Numbered from the stretch's first letter, positions 28,489-38,752 are shown. The stretch: DNA of 64,000 nucleotides from Oligella urethralis DSM 7531 (GCF_000372065.1 NZ_AQVB01000005.1:104-64103); one strand, 5' to 3'. Notes: generated by a model not told the origin, from the letters alone. A program made the numbers and translations.

Positions 28489-29157
28489 ATGAAAGCTGCA
28501 TTTCTTATTTTATCTGCTATTAATCAAGTACCAGCTACCGCTTCAGCGGCACTAACACAGCTTCAACAATGCGTATTTAGCCTCAACCGCGATTATGAGG
28601 CATGTCCAATCGCAGTGATTGAATACGCTGAAGAGGCGCTCAATCCACAGCAAAAGCAAGCCTTGCTTGAACATACCGATCTGTTGGCTGAATTTAAAGC
28701 CAATCAAGTATTGCAGGATTTAAAAGCGAGCGGAGTAGATGCGCAAGCCTATCAAGCGCTATTAAAAATAGTCGCTCTTAATTGGTTTCTACAAAATGCA
28801 CAGGGTGCTGGTTTATTTAATGAAGTAGATTATGTGGTAGTGATTGAAGATGGCGTTGCGCTCGATAAGAGCCTTATCCATTTATTAAATCAGTCGGCAG
28901 CAGTCAAAAACAAGTTCTTTTTCAAAAAAGCGGTGAGCAGCGCAAGCCCAAATGAAAAAGCTAAAAGCCTAATGCACTACCCCACTGAGCAATGGGCATA
29001 CGCTGCCGAACTAACAGAAGGCGTGATTGACGATCTGATTGAGGCCTCAGAAAATGCCTATCATTTACTGCAAGCCAATGACAATCCTTCAGCGACGGAC
29101 TTAGGGCAAGAGCTTTTTAAAGCAGTGGATCTATCGAAAGTACACTTTCTAATTTAA
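28489..29157 (+). CDS. Protein of unknown function
   Basis: The family is not recognised. From the ATG at 28489 the product has 222 residues; an in-frame ATG at 28453 adds 12, and neither start has a clear ribosome-binding site. There is no signal peptide or membrane helix beyond a mildly hydrophobic start (MKAAFLILSAINQVP). The middle has a beta-like stretch EVDYVVVIEDGVALD that recalls a nucleotide-sugar site, but no glycosyltransferase fold could be confirmed. It is acidic overall and probably cytoplasmic. It is transcribed divergently from the tmRNA gene and converges on prc. Confidence 0.6.
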   Translation: MKAAFLILSAINQVPATASAALTQLQQCVFSLNRDYEACPIAVIEYAEEALNPQQKQALLEHTDLLAEFKANQVLQDLKASGVDAQAYQALLKIVALNWFLQNAQGAGLFNEVDYVVVIEDGVALDKSLIHLLNQSAAVKNKFFFKKAVSSASPNEKAKSLMHYPTEQWAYAAELTEGVIDDLIEASENAYHLLQANDNPSATDLGQELFKAVDLSKVHFLI

Positions 29158-29161
29158 ATAT

Positions 29162-29198
29162 AAAGCGCTTATGAATTTAAACTCATAAGCGCTTTTTT
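29162..29198. terminator. Bidirectional terminator between the unknown gene and prc
   Basis: Perfect 13-bp arms AAAGCGCTTATGA / TCATAAGCGCTTT with T on one side and A on the other separate two convergent genes. Confidence 0.88.
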
Positions 29199-29205
29199 AA
29201 TCACC

Positions 29206-31431
29206 TCAATATAAATCGACCAAATCAGCGGCAATATTTGCCGCTTCGCGCGTCGGCGTATCGATACTTTCCTTGCGGCGCTTTTCGATTTCCAGCTCTT
29301 CCTTAAGATTACCCTCACCAAAGGATAGTCCATCATCCAAGCGGAAAACACCGACATCCGACTCACCTAAGCCCTTGCGACGCTCATTAAACTGCTGGCG
29401 CTGTTGCTCCATATCCTTACGCTCTTGTAGACGCTTCTCGTAATTTAAGGAGACCTCCTTGCGCTCAGATAACTTCACGCTGTAGTCTGTTTCATCCACA
29501 TACAGCTGCCATGAACCGGATTCCTTAGCCCGTTGCTCATGTAACTTTCGCAGCTCTTTAATAATCGGCTGCATATCCTTAAATTGACGATGTTTAACTG
29601 GATTAATCTGGGTCCATGGCAAGGCATTAGGGTAACTCGACTCGCCAAACTCCTCATGATTAAACTGTGAAGGGAAATGAATATCTGGCTCAACCCCTTT
29701 GGCTTGCGTGGAAGCGCCATTTACTCGGAAGAACATTTGAATCGTCCATTTTAAAGCACCGATTTCAGGATTAGTGATCATTTGTTGCTTGATAAAATCA
29801 GACAAATTCGTCAGGGTCTGCACCGTGCCTTTACCCCAAGTATCATCACCGACCACAATACCACGTCCATAATCCTGTATCACGGCAGCAAAGATCTCCG
29901 AAGCAGAGGCAGAAACACGATTCACCATCACCACCACTGGTTTATCCCAAACCATGGCTTGACTGTTACTACGTACATGAGAAACACGATCGTTATTATC
30001 CTTGACCTGCACAATATGATTCATCGGCCCAACGAATAAACCGCTCAAATTCGCTGCTTCTGATAAGGAACCGCCGCCATTATTACGCAAATCCAGCACC
30101 ACGGCTGAGACATCTTGCTGATTCAAGTCCTCTAGGATTTTTTTCACATCACGCGTCACGCTCTTATAGTCATCTTGACGATTGGAGCGCCCCTCAAAAT
30201 CCTCGTAAAAGCTAGGAATCGTAATCACACCAACCTTACGCTGTTTACCTTCAACCTCAACCTCGAGTGTTTTAACGCGTGCCGCTTGATCCTCCATCAT
30301 CACCCGATCACGCACAATGCGCACAATACGACTCTGCGCCTCTACCCCCTCATCTCCGGGCAAAATCTCCACCCGCACCACGGTACCACGCTCACCGCGC
30401 ACCTTAGCGACAATATCATCAAGACGCCAATCAATCACATCCTCCATCGGCCCCTCTTCACCTTGACCAACCGCAACAATACGATCGCCTGGTTGAATCT
30501 GTCCCGATTTTGCTGCCGGCCCACCAGCAACGACTTCGCGAATTTGTGCATACTCATCACGCTTTTGTAGCACCGCTCCAATGCCCTCAACTGAAAGACT
30601 AAGTTGTACATTAAAGTTTTTAGCCGACGTAGGACTAAAATAACTGGTATGGGGGTCAGTGCTGTCAGCATAAGCATTTAAGAACATCTCAGCCACATCT
30701 TCGCTATTAGCCTGAAGGGTTAGCTTCTGATTATTGGTATAACGCTTACGCAAACGGTCGATAATCTCGGCATCCGTTTTATCGACCAGCTTTAAGCGTA
30801 AAAAGTCATTTTTTACACGTTGACGCCATAAATTATGCAGCTCATCCTTGCTTTTGGGCCAAGGCAGTTTCTTACGATCTAAAGAAAAAGACTCATCCTT
30901 AGTGAAATCGAACTGATGACCACTATCTAGTAAGGCAAATATATACTGATAATGCTCCTGCACACGCTCACGATAGAGCGTATAAATATCAAAAGCCATG
31001 CTTAACTCACCATCGGCAATCATGGCTGCGGTATTTAAACGCTGTGGACGGAAACGTTCAATATCTGATTGCAGCAAAAACATACGCTGAGGATCCAAGG
31101 CATCAAAATAAGCATCGAAAATACGCCCCGCCATCTCCTCATCTAGTGGCTGCTTATTGTATTCAAAGCCAGACAAAATACGGCTAGTAATCACAGAGGC
31201 CCGATAAAAATCCTCGCGCGTGGAAAGCTTGGGTAAGATCTCACTGTCTTGATACGTTGTGGGCGCTTGTTTAGACTCTCTGAGCGCAGCCATATAATGA
31301 CTGCCAACTGAACCCACTTGAGCAACTGTTTGAGCCTGTGATTGATGCATCACCGAACTCTCACAAGCACTGACTACAAAGCAGGAAGAAAGCAGCAGTG
31401 CCAACAATCTAATGCGTGATTTAATCGTCAT
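29206..31431 (-). CDS. prc: Tail-specific carboxy-terminal protease Prc
   Basis: Periplasmic S41 protease that trims penicillin-binding protein 3 and lipoproteins and degrades tagged proteins. The product has an N-terminal domain, a PDZ domain (about residues 230-320, with IQPGDRIVAVGQG), and a catalytic region with the serine in RVSASASEIF and the lysine in DTWGKGTVQ. The start at 31431 (741 residues) gives a lipoprotein signal with lipobox VSAC (Cys23); a TTG 11 codons upstream is the only alternative. The family is usually soluble, so lipidation, if real, is unusual but seen in relatives. Confidence 0.92.
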   Translation of the reverse strand: MTIKSRIRLLALLLSSCFVVSACESSVMHQSQAQTVAQVGSVGSHYMAALRESKQAPTTYQDSEILPKLSTREDFYRASVITSRILSGFEYNKQPLDEEMAGRIFDAYFDALDPQRMFLLQSDIERFRPQRLNTAAMIADGELSMAFDIYTLYRERVQEHYQYIFALLDSGHQFDFTKDESFSLDRKKLPWPKSKDELHNLWRQRVKNDFLRLKLVDKTDAEIIDRLRKRYTNNQKLTLQANSEDVAEMFLNAYADSTDPHTSYFSPTSAKNFNVQLSLSVEGIGAVLQKRDEYAQIREVVAGGPAAKSGQIQPGDRIVAVGQGEEGPMEDVIDWRLDDIVAKVRGERGTVVRVEILPGDEGVEAQSRIVRIVRDRVMMEDQAARVKTLEVEVEGKQRKVGVITIPSFYEDFEGRSNRQDDYKSVTRDVKKILEDLNQQDVSAVVLDLRNNGGGSLSEAANLSGLFVGPMNHIVQVKDNNDRVSHVRSNSQAMVWDKPVVVMVNRVSASASEIFAAVIQDYGRGIVVGDDTWGKGTVQTLTNLSDFIKQQMITNPEIGALKWTIQMFFRVNGASTQAKGVEPDIHFPSQFNHEEFGESSYPNALPWTQINPVKHRQFKDMQPIIKELRKLHEQRAKESGSWQLYVDETDYSVKLSERKEVSLNYEKRLQERKDMEQQRQQFNERRKGLGESDVGVFRLDDGLSFGEGNLKEELEIEKRRKESIDTPTREAANIAADLVDLY

Positions 31432-31527
31432 GAAATACAAAATCCTTAAAGCCTGACTAGACAATCTATCATTTTAGCGATCTTTCGCTAAGACTGCTAA
31501 AATGAAGAATAATTCCTTTAATTTTAC

Positions 31528-32769
31528 GTGATGGTAAACAAAGCAATGGCCCTAACCCCCTTTTTTAAATCCAAGCTCAAGCTATACACCACGACTCTGC
31601 TATTAAGTGCCTTTAGCCACAGTGCCTTAGCCCAATCTGCAGCAAGCTTTCCGAGCTGTCTACAATCCCTGCAAGCAGAGGCTACTAGCGCCGGGGTGAG
31701 TCCAGCCACCTACCATGCTTTAACCCATCAATTACAGCCAGAGCTAAGTATTTTAGAAAAGCTCAACTATCAGCCTGAGTTTCGTCAGCCTATCTGGGAC
31801 TATCTGGCGGCGCTCGTTGATGAGCAGCGTGTCGCTGAAGGTAAGGCGCTATTGCGACAGCATCATGATTTATTGCAGCGTGTACAGCAAGTGTACGGTG
31901 TAGATCCCGCCACAGTCGTTGCGGTTTGGGGTGTTGAAAGTAATTACGGGCAAAACTTCGGCAGTTACCAAATCATCCAAGCCCTCGGCACCTTAAGCTG
32001 CTACGGTCGACGTCAGGCTTTTTTCCGTAAGGAGTTTTACTCAGCACTTAGAATCGTCCAGTCCGGTGATATTAAGGCCGATGAGTTTAGGGGTTCATGG
32101 GCTGGTGCCTTTGGCCATACTCAATTTATGCCAACTACCTTTGAGCGCTTAGCGGTTGACTTCGACGGCGATGGTCGTCGTGATCTTATTAGCAATACGG
32201 CAGATGCCTTAGCTTCTACCGCTAACTACCTCAAGCGTAATGGCTGGCAAACAGGGCAAGTATGGGGCTTTGAGGTAAAGCTGCCGGCAGGCTTCAATAC
32301 CAAGGGTGAAGGTAGAAAAACGAAGCGCAGCATTCAGACTTGGCAACAACGTGGGCTCAAGGGCGTATTAGGTCAATCGTTAAGCGAGCTAGCACCTGCT
32401 AGCCAACAGGCGGGATTACTTACGCCGGCAGGCCCACAAGGTCCAGCGTTTTTAGTATTTAAAAACTTTGATGTCATTTATAGCTACAATGCCGCAGAAA
32501 GCTACGCCTTAGCCATTGCACATTTAGCTGATCGTTTAGTTGACGGTCCAGGCTTTTTTACCCCTTGGCCTACGGATGATTTAGGTCTATCACGAGCCGA
32601 ACGCGTACAACTACAAAAGCTGCTATTAGCCCGTGGCCATGCCATCGGTGAAGCGGATGGTCTTATCGGCGCCCGCTCCCGCGAGGCAATTAAAGCAGAA
32701 GAAAGTCGCCTCGGCTTGCCGGTGACTGGTCGAGCGGGTCAGAAAATTCTCAAACGCTTACAGCAATAA
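31528..32769 (+). CDS. Membrane-bound lytic murein transglycosylase B-like protein
   Basis: Cleaves the glycan strand of peptidoglycan in the periplasm. The 413-residue product has a signal peptide, an MltB-type SLT domain (about residues 40-325) with the catalytic Glu in VWGVESNYGQNFG and GAFGHTQFMP, and a C-terminal peptidoglycan-binding domain (about 350-410, ending in ILKRLQQ). The exact start is unsure: GTG at 31528, ATG at 31531 and ATG at 31546 are in frame, and none has a good ribosome-binding site. It is divergent from prc. Confidence 0.88.
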   Translation: MMVNKAMALTPFFKSKLKLYTTTLLLSAFSHSALAQSAASFPSCLQSLQAEATSAGVSPATYHALTHQLQPELSILEKLNYQPEFRQPIWDYLAALVDEQRVAEGKALLRQHHDLLQRVQQVYGVDPATVVAVWGVESNYGQNFGSYQIIQALGTLSCYGRRQAFFRKEFYSALRIVQSGDIKADEFRGSWAGAFGHTQFMPTTFERLAVDFDGDGRRDLISNTADALASTANYLKRNGWQTGQVWGFEVKLPAGFNTKGEGRKTKRSIQTWQQRGLKGVLGQSLSELAPASQQAGLLTPAGPQGPAFLVFKNFDVIYSYNAAESYALAIAHLADRLVDGPGFFTPWPTDDLGLSRAERVQLQKLLLARGHAIGEADGLIGARSREAIKAEESRLGLPVTGRAGQKILKRLQQ

Positions 32770-32793
32770 GCATTTTCTTAACGCTAAAAAATA

Positions 32794-32823
32794 CAGCTCA
32801 CATCAAATACATGATGTGAGCTG
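32794..32823 (-). terminator. Hairpin terminator between the transglycosylase and lipoprotein genes
   Basis: Perfect 12-bp arms CAGCTCACATCA / TGATGTGAGCTG are followed on the reverse strand by TATTTTTT. It serves the reverse-strand lipoprotein gene best. Confidence 0.75.
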
Positions 32824-32851
32824 CATCACTCCTTTAGGTACAGAGGTCGAA

Positions 32852-33424
32852 TCAATCACCGTCTAAAATACGACCCTCTAGCGCAATTGCATCATTGGCT
32901 GATGCCATCGGTACATTTAAAATACCATCGCTAACAGCACGATTAATATTGAGATTAGAAATCAGATTGTCTTTATAGGTAACCGTCAACGAGCGACCGA
33001 TATTCTGAGAGGTAATACGCTGTAACTTCTGGCTGCCGTTGGGGTTAAAGAATAATCTCACATAAGGACGACCCTGATCATCCTGCTCAGCTAAGACATT
33101 TTTCAAATCACTGCGCAATAAGGTCTGACGAGGATCAACATAAATACGCTGATTATTGCGCTCAACCATCACATAACCATCAATCGGTGTTGCCGATGAA
33201 GCATAAATTACCAAAGAGGAGGTGGTGGTACGCTCCGTGCTACCCTGATAAGGTGGTGGTGGGGTCTTAGGAACATTCTCAATTGGTGTGCCTGTGCCCG
33301 TAGTGCGCTGTGTCTTACTAGAGGAGCCGAAGGTACCGTCCATAAAGTCATTAAACGTCTGACAGCCGGCTAATAGCGTTGAGCTAACAACCACGCCCAA
33401 AAGCAACTTTTTATTAATCTGCAT
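32852..33424 (-). CDS. Lipoprotein with SecD P1-head-like domain
   Basis: The 190-residue product starts MQINKKLLLGVVV and has lipobox LAGC with Cys21. A low-complexity Thr/Pro linker (about residues 35-70) is followed by a domain whose pattern (LFFNPNGSQKLQRITSQNIG, then ...LNINRAVSDGILNVP) resembles the periplasmic P1 head of SecD, where an F-x-x-x-G-x-x-x-F/L pattern precedes N-x-G-R. The start at 33424 is chosen for the signal peptide; an in-frame start nine codons upstream lacks support. It stands alone between convergent and unrelated neighbours. Function unknown. Confidence 0.68.
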   Translation of the reverse strand: MQINKKLLLGVVVSSTLLAGCQTFNDFMDGTFGSSSKTQRTTGTGTPIENVPKTPPPPYQGSTERTTTSSLVIYASSATPIDGYVMVERNNQRIYVDPRQTLLRSDLKNVLAEQDDQGRPYVRLFFNPNGSQKLQRITSQNIGRSLTVTYKDNLISNLNINRAVSDGILNVPMASANDAIALEGRILDGD

Positions 33425-33577
33425 TATTCCTATACTCTCAAAAGATATCAATTAGTTGTAGCTATTAAAGTTTCTATTTTACCGTAATGACAAGAAAATT
33501 AATTAAAAATCAACTTTTTACAGTCGATAGCCACTTTGATGAACCACCATCAGCTTGATAATTCACGCACAAAGCGT

Positions 33578-34315
33578 TTATAAAAACCGTTCATGTGCTT
33601 TTAAATAGCGCCATTGACCCTGTGGTAGATCTGCCAAGGTGACATTTCCCATACGTACCCGTTTCAAACCCACGACCGTCAAACCCACCGCCTGACACAT
33701 GCGACGAATTTGACGCTTTTTACCCTCTTGTAGAATAAACTTTAACTGATCATCATTTTGCCAAGTGACTTCTGCTGGCTTTAATTGCTCACCGTCCAGT
33801 GATAGTCCGTAATTTAATAGGCGTAGACCATTATCCGTGAGATTACCCTCAACCCGTACTAAATACTCCTTTTCAACTTCCGAATCCTCAGCGATTAGCT
33901 GACGCGCGATGCGTCCGTCTTGGGTCAACACCAATAAGCCTTGGGAATCGATATCTAAACGCCCTGCTGGCGCTAAGCCTCTTAGGTGTTGTGGCTCAAA
34001 TTGATGTTTATTCCGATCAAATTGGCGCTGGGGTGTAATTAAGGAGGTGGCAAGTTTATAATTGCCATCAGCCTGGTGTGACACATAGCCTACCGGCTTA
34101 TTTAAAATGATGGTGACGCGCATATCTTGCTTTTGCTGAGCAAGTTTATTTAAACTAATCACTTGCTTAGCGGTGGCCTTGGCGCCAAGACCTACCACTT
34201 GACCATCTACCTTAACCCAACCTTTTTCAATATAATGATCAGCTTCACGTCGTGAACAGATACCTCGATCAGCTAAAAGTTTGGATACACGAATTTTTTC
34301 TACTGTTTTTTTCAT
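33578..34315 (-). CDS. RsuA/RluB/E/F-family pseudouridine synthase, RluF-like
   Basis: Modifies a uridine in 16S or 23S rRNA. The 245-residue product has an S4 RNA-binding domain (RVSKLLADRGICSRREADHYI) and a synthase domain with the catalytic Asp in GRLDIDSQGLL, EKEYLVRV and GKKRQIRRMC. The order and the short C-terminus resemble RluF more than RluB. The start at 34315 (MKKTVEKIR) lies 18 bp from the divergent ubiC start; a longer frame to 34351 would overlap ubiC. Confidence 0.85.
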   Translation of the reverse strand: MKKTVEKIRVSKLLADRGICSRREADHYIEKGWVKVDGQVVGLGAKATAKQVISLNKLAQQKQDMRVTIILNKPVGYVSHQADGNYKLATSLITPQRQFDRNKHQFEPQHLRGLAPAGRLDIDSQGLLVLTQDGRIARQLIAEDSEVEKEYLVRVEGNLTDNGLRLLNYGLSLDGEQLKPAEVTWQNDDQLKFILQEGKKRQIRRMCQAVGLTVVGLKRVRMGNVTLADLPQGQWRYLKAHERFL

Positions 34316-34333
34316 AAGTATTAATAAATTATA

Positions 34334-34915
34334 ATGATGACTGATACACACCTAGCACAAAATTCTTGGCGTAGCGAAGTCGAACCCTCATTCAGTGAGG
34401 TAGAAAAATACTGGTTAACACGTCCGGGCGCACTCACTAGCGGCTTACGCCAAGTAGGTGACTTTTCTATCGAGGTCCTAAATGAGTATATTGCCTATGT
34501 TAAAGAGGATGAAGCGTCTGAGCTAAACTTAAAACTAAATGACATCGTTTGGGTACGCGAAATCGTCATGAGCATCAATGCCCAGCAGGCTGTCTATGCT
34601 CGCAGTCTTACCAGCTTAGAAGCTTCAAAGACTATCTGGAAAGGCATCCGAGCACTTAATACGCGACCATTGGCAGATATTTTATACAATGATCCAGCGA
34701 TTAGCCGCAGTCGTTTTGAAACAACTAAACTCACTCCCCCCCTCTCGCTCAGCCAATCCCTTAGGCACTACCTCAAGCTTCCTCAAGGTGCATTTCTTGC
34801 TAGACGTTCGACATTTTTCCAAAATGATATGGGGCTGATGGTTAATGAAGTCTTTTTGCCTGGTTTTTGGCAAGCGCTAGCAAAGCACGCAAAAACGCAG
34901 CAGATCAACTTCTAG
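34334..34915 (+). CDS. ubiC: Chorismate pyruvate-lyase UbiC
   Basis: Removes pyruvate from chorismate to give 4-hydroxybenzoate, the first step of ubiquinone synthesis. The 193-residue product has the VWVREIVMS segment with a conserved Arg, the TRPLADILY stretch, and the Glu of VNEVFLP at the active site. Identity is from the overall pattern of these motifs; sequence conservation in the family is low. It ends six bases before glnB, convergent, without a visible terminator. Confidence 0.82.
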   Translation: MMTDTHLAQNSWRSEVEPSFSEVEKYWLTRPGALTSGLRQVGDFSIEVLNEYIAYVKEDEASELNLKLNDIVWVREIVMSINAQQAVYARSLTSLEASKTIWKGIRALNTRPLADILYNDPAISRSRFETTKLTPPLSLSQSLRHYLKLPQGAFLARRSTFFQNDMGLMVNEVFLPGFWQALAKHAKTQQINF

Positions 34916-34921
34916 TGCTCA

Positions 34922-35263
<342 letters not shown>

Positions 35264-35362
35264 TTATACCTTAAAATAAATTGTTCTTTTCAATAAGACT
35301 TTCGCTATTATCCTTCATTTAATCAAACTTTACAGCTACTCAGCTGCTCTTAACTGTTGTTT

Positions 35363-37048
35363 TTAGTATTTAAAGCCATGAGCAAGTGGATAGCGCCAAT
35401 CCAGACCAAAAGCGCCCTCGCTGATGCGGGGACCTGGCGCTGTTTGACGTCTTTTATACTCATTAAACTTTAATAAACGGCTAATTCTCTGCACGGTGGT
35501 CTCATCAAAACCTGCTTGCACGATCGCTTCACTACTTTGCTTTAGCTCAATCAAGCGATACAAAATCTCATCTAGCACCTCGTAAGGCGGCAAACTATCT
35601 TGATCTACCTGCCCTTCGGCCAACTCCGCCGAGGGCGCACGACTGATTATGCCTGGCGGAATAATCTCTTGCTGCAGATTACGCCAATGCGCCAAGCGAT
35701 AAACTAAAGTCTTAGGCACATCTTTAAGAATCGCAAAACCTCCCACGGTATCGCCGTAGAGGGTGCTGTAACCCGTGGCTGCTTCGGATTTATTACCACT
35801 ACAAATCACCATGCCCCCGAGTTTATTGGATAAGGCCATTAAAATCACGCCGCGAATTCTGGCTTGTAGATTTTCCTCCGTGGTATCTGCCGGTAGGTCC
35901 CCGAATACAGGCGCTAAGCCCGCCATATAGGCATCAAACATGGGTTCAATACTGATTTGGTGATAGCGCACAGCTAAGCGATCAGCCATATCCTCTGCTA
36001 AGTCCAAGGATAATTGCGAAGTATATTTGGATGAGAGCATCACGGCAGTGATATTGTCTGCACCAATGGCATCATAAAGTACCGCTAGCACTAAGGCAGA
36101 ATCCATCCCACCGGATAAACCTAAAGTCGCCTTAGACATGCCACTATCCCTTAAAAAATCACGGGTCGATAACACTAAGGCGCGCCAAATTTCAGCCTCC
36201 GTCGCTTCTGTGCTTTGATATAGAAGCGTCTCTGGTAGCGCCTGGGCATGTGACTCAGGGCTAAGCGCATGGGCCTGGATAAAAGACCAACGCTCGCGTT
36301 GATCCAGTTGAAAGATGGCCATTGCCTCTACAAAGTGGTCTAATTCAAGCTGCAATTCTTGCTCATGATTTAGTAAAAAGGCATGCCCCTCATAAATTAG
36401 CTCATCATGCCCACCCACCTGGTTGGTATAAAAGAGATTGACTGGCTGCTCAGCCAATTGATCGCTTAGACGCTTTTGATACTCACGGATACGACCCACA
36501 TGATACGGTGTAGCATCTAGCAGCAAGATACTTTTAACGCCCTGCTCAGTCATGCGCTCAGTAAATCCAGTGCGCCAAATCTCATCACCAATGGCAGTGG
36601 CAAAATGATGCCCCTTAATATCCAAGCTTGGTGACGCTAAATCAATGCCCTCATCTAAATCAAAGGTATCCCCCAAGCGCTGATTACTTTTTGCCGATAA
36701 TTGATGATGTGTCTGCTTAACTTCACCATTAAACAACACGGAAGCGCTATTAAATAACTGCCCTTCATGTGGACTTAAGTGGCCCACGACCACATATAAA
36801 CCCTGACATTGAGCCAATTCTTGCGCTAAACGTTGGAGCGCCTGTTGTTGCTCAACTAAAAAAGCTTGGCGGCTAACCAGATCCTGTAAACCCACGCCAC
36901 AAAGGGCTAAAGCCGGCAATAACAATAAATCCACCGACTGCGACTGCACTGCTTTGGCAATGGCAACAATTTTTTGAATATTTGCCTGAAAATCGGCAAC
37001 AGCGAAACGGGCTTGGGCAACGGCAATTGTTAAAGGGCGCTCAGTCAT
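35363..37048 (-). CDS. nadE: Glutamine-dependent NAD+ synthetase
   Basis: Final step of NAD synthesis. The 561-residue product combines an N-terminal nitrilase-type glutaminase domain (residues 1-270; the expected Cys region appears as SILLLDATPYHVG and is discussed below) with a C-terminal synthetase domain holding the ATP motif LGLSGGMDSALVLAV. Where family members have a Cys in the glutaminase site (commonly N-A-S-P or C-E-D-x-W context), the visible segment reads AIGDEIWRTG and SILLLDATPYH, with no cysteine at either place. The protein may therefore use ammonia directly. Confidence 0.88.
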   Translation of the reverse strand: MTERPLTIAVAQARFAVADFQANIQKIVAIAKAVQSQSVDLLLLPALALCGVGLQDLVSRQAFLVEQQQALQRLAQELAQCQGLYVVVGHLSPHEGQLFNSASVLFNGEVKQTHHQLSAKSNQRLGDTFDLDEGIDLASPSLDIKGHHFATAIGDEIWRTGFTERMTEQGVKSILLLDATPYHVGRIREYQKRLSDQLAEQPVNLFYTNQVGGHDELIYEGHAFLLNHEQELQLELDHFVEAMAIFQLDQRERWSFIQAHALSPESHAQALPETLLYQSTEATEAEIWRALVLSTRDFLRDSGMSKATLGLSGGMDSALVLAVLYDAIGADNITAVMLSSKYTSQLSLDLAEDMADRLAVRYHQISIEPMFDAYMAGLAPVFGDLPADTTEENLQARIRGVILMALSNKLGGMVICSGNKSEAATGYSTLYGDTVGGFAILKDVPKTLVYRLAHWRNLQQEIIPPGIISRAPSAELAEGQVDQDSLPPYEVLDEILYRLIELKQSSEAIVQAGFDETTVQRISRLLKFNEYKRRQTAPGPRISEGAFGLDWRYPLAHGFKY

Positions 37049-37193
37049 AACATTTTCACAAATAAAATACGCTTTGCATCAGGCGGCGTACAAAGCCTTT
37101 ATAATTAAAGATTAGATTAGCAAAATAATTCATTACATTGCGCCACCTGCTTTTTGCTAGGCGCTGTTCTATTTTACAGATATTTTCAATCAA

Positions 37194-38615
37194 ATGACTG
37201 ATTCTACTACCCCGGATAACAACACTCACAATCAATTTGACAATAAAGCCAAGGCTTGGTCAGCTCGTTTTAGCGAGCCGGTTTCTGAGCTAGTTAAGCG
37301 TTACACTGCATCAGTGGATTTTGATAAACGCCTGGCCCCTTTTGATATTCAAGGTTCGCTTGCGCATGCTGAGATGTTGGCCCATGTGGGCGTTATCAGC
37401 AAGGATGATTTAGCCCAGATTGAACAAGGCATGGCTACGATTCTTCAAGAGATCGAGGCGGGTGATTTTGATTGGTCGCTTGATCTTGAAGATGTGCACT
37501 TGAATATTGAAAAGCGTTTGGTGGAGCTTATCGGCGATGCTGGCAAGCGCCTACATACCGGTCGCTCACGTAATGACCAAGTAGCGACGGATATGCGCCT
37601 CTGGTTACGCGCTGAGATTGACCGCTTACTTGAATTACTCAAGCAGTTACGTCAAGCCTTAGCGCGCGTTGCCCTAGCGCAGCATGCGACGATAATGCCA
37701 GGCTTTACACATTTGCAAGTTGCGCAGCCAGTGACCTTCGGTCATCACTTGCTAGCCTATGCAGAGATGTTCCAACGTGATGCAGAGCGTTTAGCTGACT
37801 GCCGTCGCCGTGTTAATCGCTCTCCTCTGGGCGCTGCTGCTTTAGCCGGCACCTCCTATCCTATTGATCGTGAGCGTAGCGCTGAGCGTCTGGGTTTTGA
37901 GGCGGTCTGTCGTAATTCTTTAGATGCGGTGTCAGATAGGGACTTTGCCATTGAGTTCTGTGCCGCTGCCAGCTTAGTGATGACACATATCTCACGCTTT
38001 TCTGAGGAGTTAATTCTCTGGATGAGCCCACGTTTTGGCTTTATTAGACTCGCTGATCGCTTTTGTACTGGCAGCTCCATTATGCCGCAAAAGAAAAACC
38101 CTGATGTACCGGAACTAGCGCGCGGTAAAACTGGTCGTGTTAATGGTCATTTAATCGCCCTACTTACGCTGATGAAGTCTCAACCACTGGCTTATAACAA
38201 AGACAACCAAGAGGATAAAGAGGGTTTGTTCGATACCGCTGACACCTTACGGGATACCTTAACCATTTTTGTAGATATGGTAGACGGTATAACAGTTAAT
38301 GCGGATAATATGCGGGATGCCGCACTGCAAGGCTTTTCAACAGCCACAGACTTAGCGGATTACCTAGTCAAAAAAGGCCTGCCTTTCCGTGATGCGCATG
38401 AGGCGGTTGCCTTAGCAGTACGCAAATGTGAAGAGCTTAGTTGTGATTTGGCCGAACTGGATTTAGCGCAACTTAAAGCTTTTGACAATCGCATTGAAGA
38501 GGATGTGTTTGAGGTCTTAACCCTTGAGGGCTCGGTTGCTGCTCGCAACCACCTTGGTGGCACCGCCCCCGAGCGTGTTAAAGCCGAGGCTGAGCGAATT
38601 TTGGCAGAAAAGTAG
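37194..38615 (+). CDS. argH: Argininosuccinate lyase
   Basis: Last step of arginine synthesis, splitting argininosuccinate to arginine and fumarate. The 473-residue product has [19 protein letters not shown]-like [14 protein letters not shown], and the fumarase/aspartase signature [12 protein letters not shown]. It is divergent from nadE with a 145-bp spacer. Confidence 0.95.
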   Translation: MTDSTTPDNNTHNQFDNKAKAWSARFSEPVSELVKRYTASVDFDKRLAPFDIQGSLAHAEMLAHVGVISKDDLAQIEQGMATILQEIEAGDFDWSLDLEDVHLNIEKRLVELIGDAGKRLHTGRSRNDQVATDMRLWLRAEIDRLLELLKQLRQALARVALAQHATIMPGFTHLQVAQPVTFGHHLLAYAEMFQRDAERLADCRRRVNRSPLGAAALAGTSYPIDRERSAERLGFEAVCRNSLDAVSDRDFAIEFCAAASLVMTHISRFSEELILWMSPRFGFIRLADRFCTGSSIMPQKKNPDVPELARGKTGRVNGHLIALLTLMKSQPLAYNKDNQEDKEGLFDTADTLRDTLTIFVDMVDGITVNADNMRDAALQGFSTATDLADYLVKKGLPFRDAHEAVALAVRKCEELSCDLAELDLAQLKAFDNRIEEDVFEVLTLEGSVAARNHLGGTAPERVKAEAERILAEK

Positions 38616-38629
38616 TTGATAGCCTGAAA

Positions 38630-38666
38630 AAAAGCTAAGGGTGTATATACATCCTTAGCTTTTTTG
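38630..38666 (+). terminator. Rho-independent terminator of argH
   Basis: Perfect 11-bp arms AAAAGCTAAGG / CCTTAGCTTTT are followed by T. It lies 14 bases after the stop codon. Confidence 0.85.
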
Positions 38667-38752
38667 TTGAGCTCCTAGGCTGTTATCGTGTGTGCCTTTA
38701 CTTTGTTAGCATGGATTGGACAGCGTGCCGGCAATTGTTGATAAACCACACA

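Noticed and set aside
28489-29157. Glycosyltransferase
   Set aside because: Only one short acidic beta-like stretch suggests it; no second conserved motif was found.
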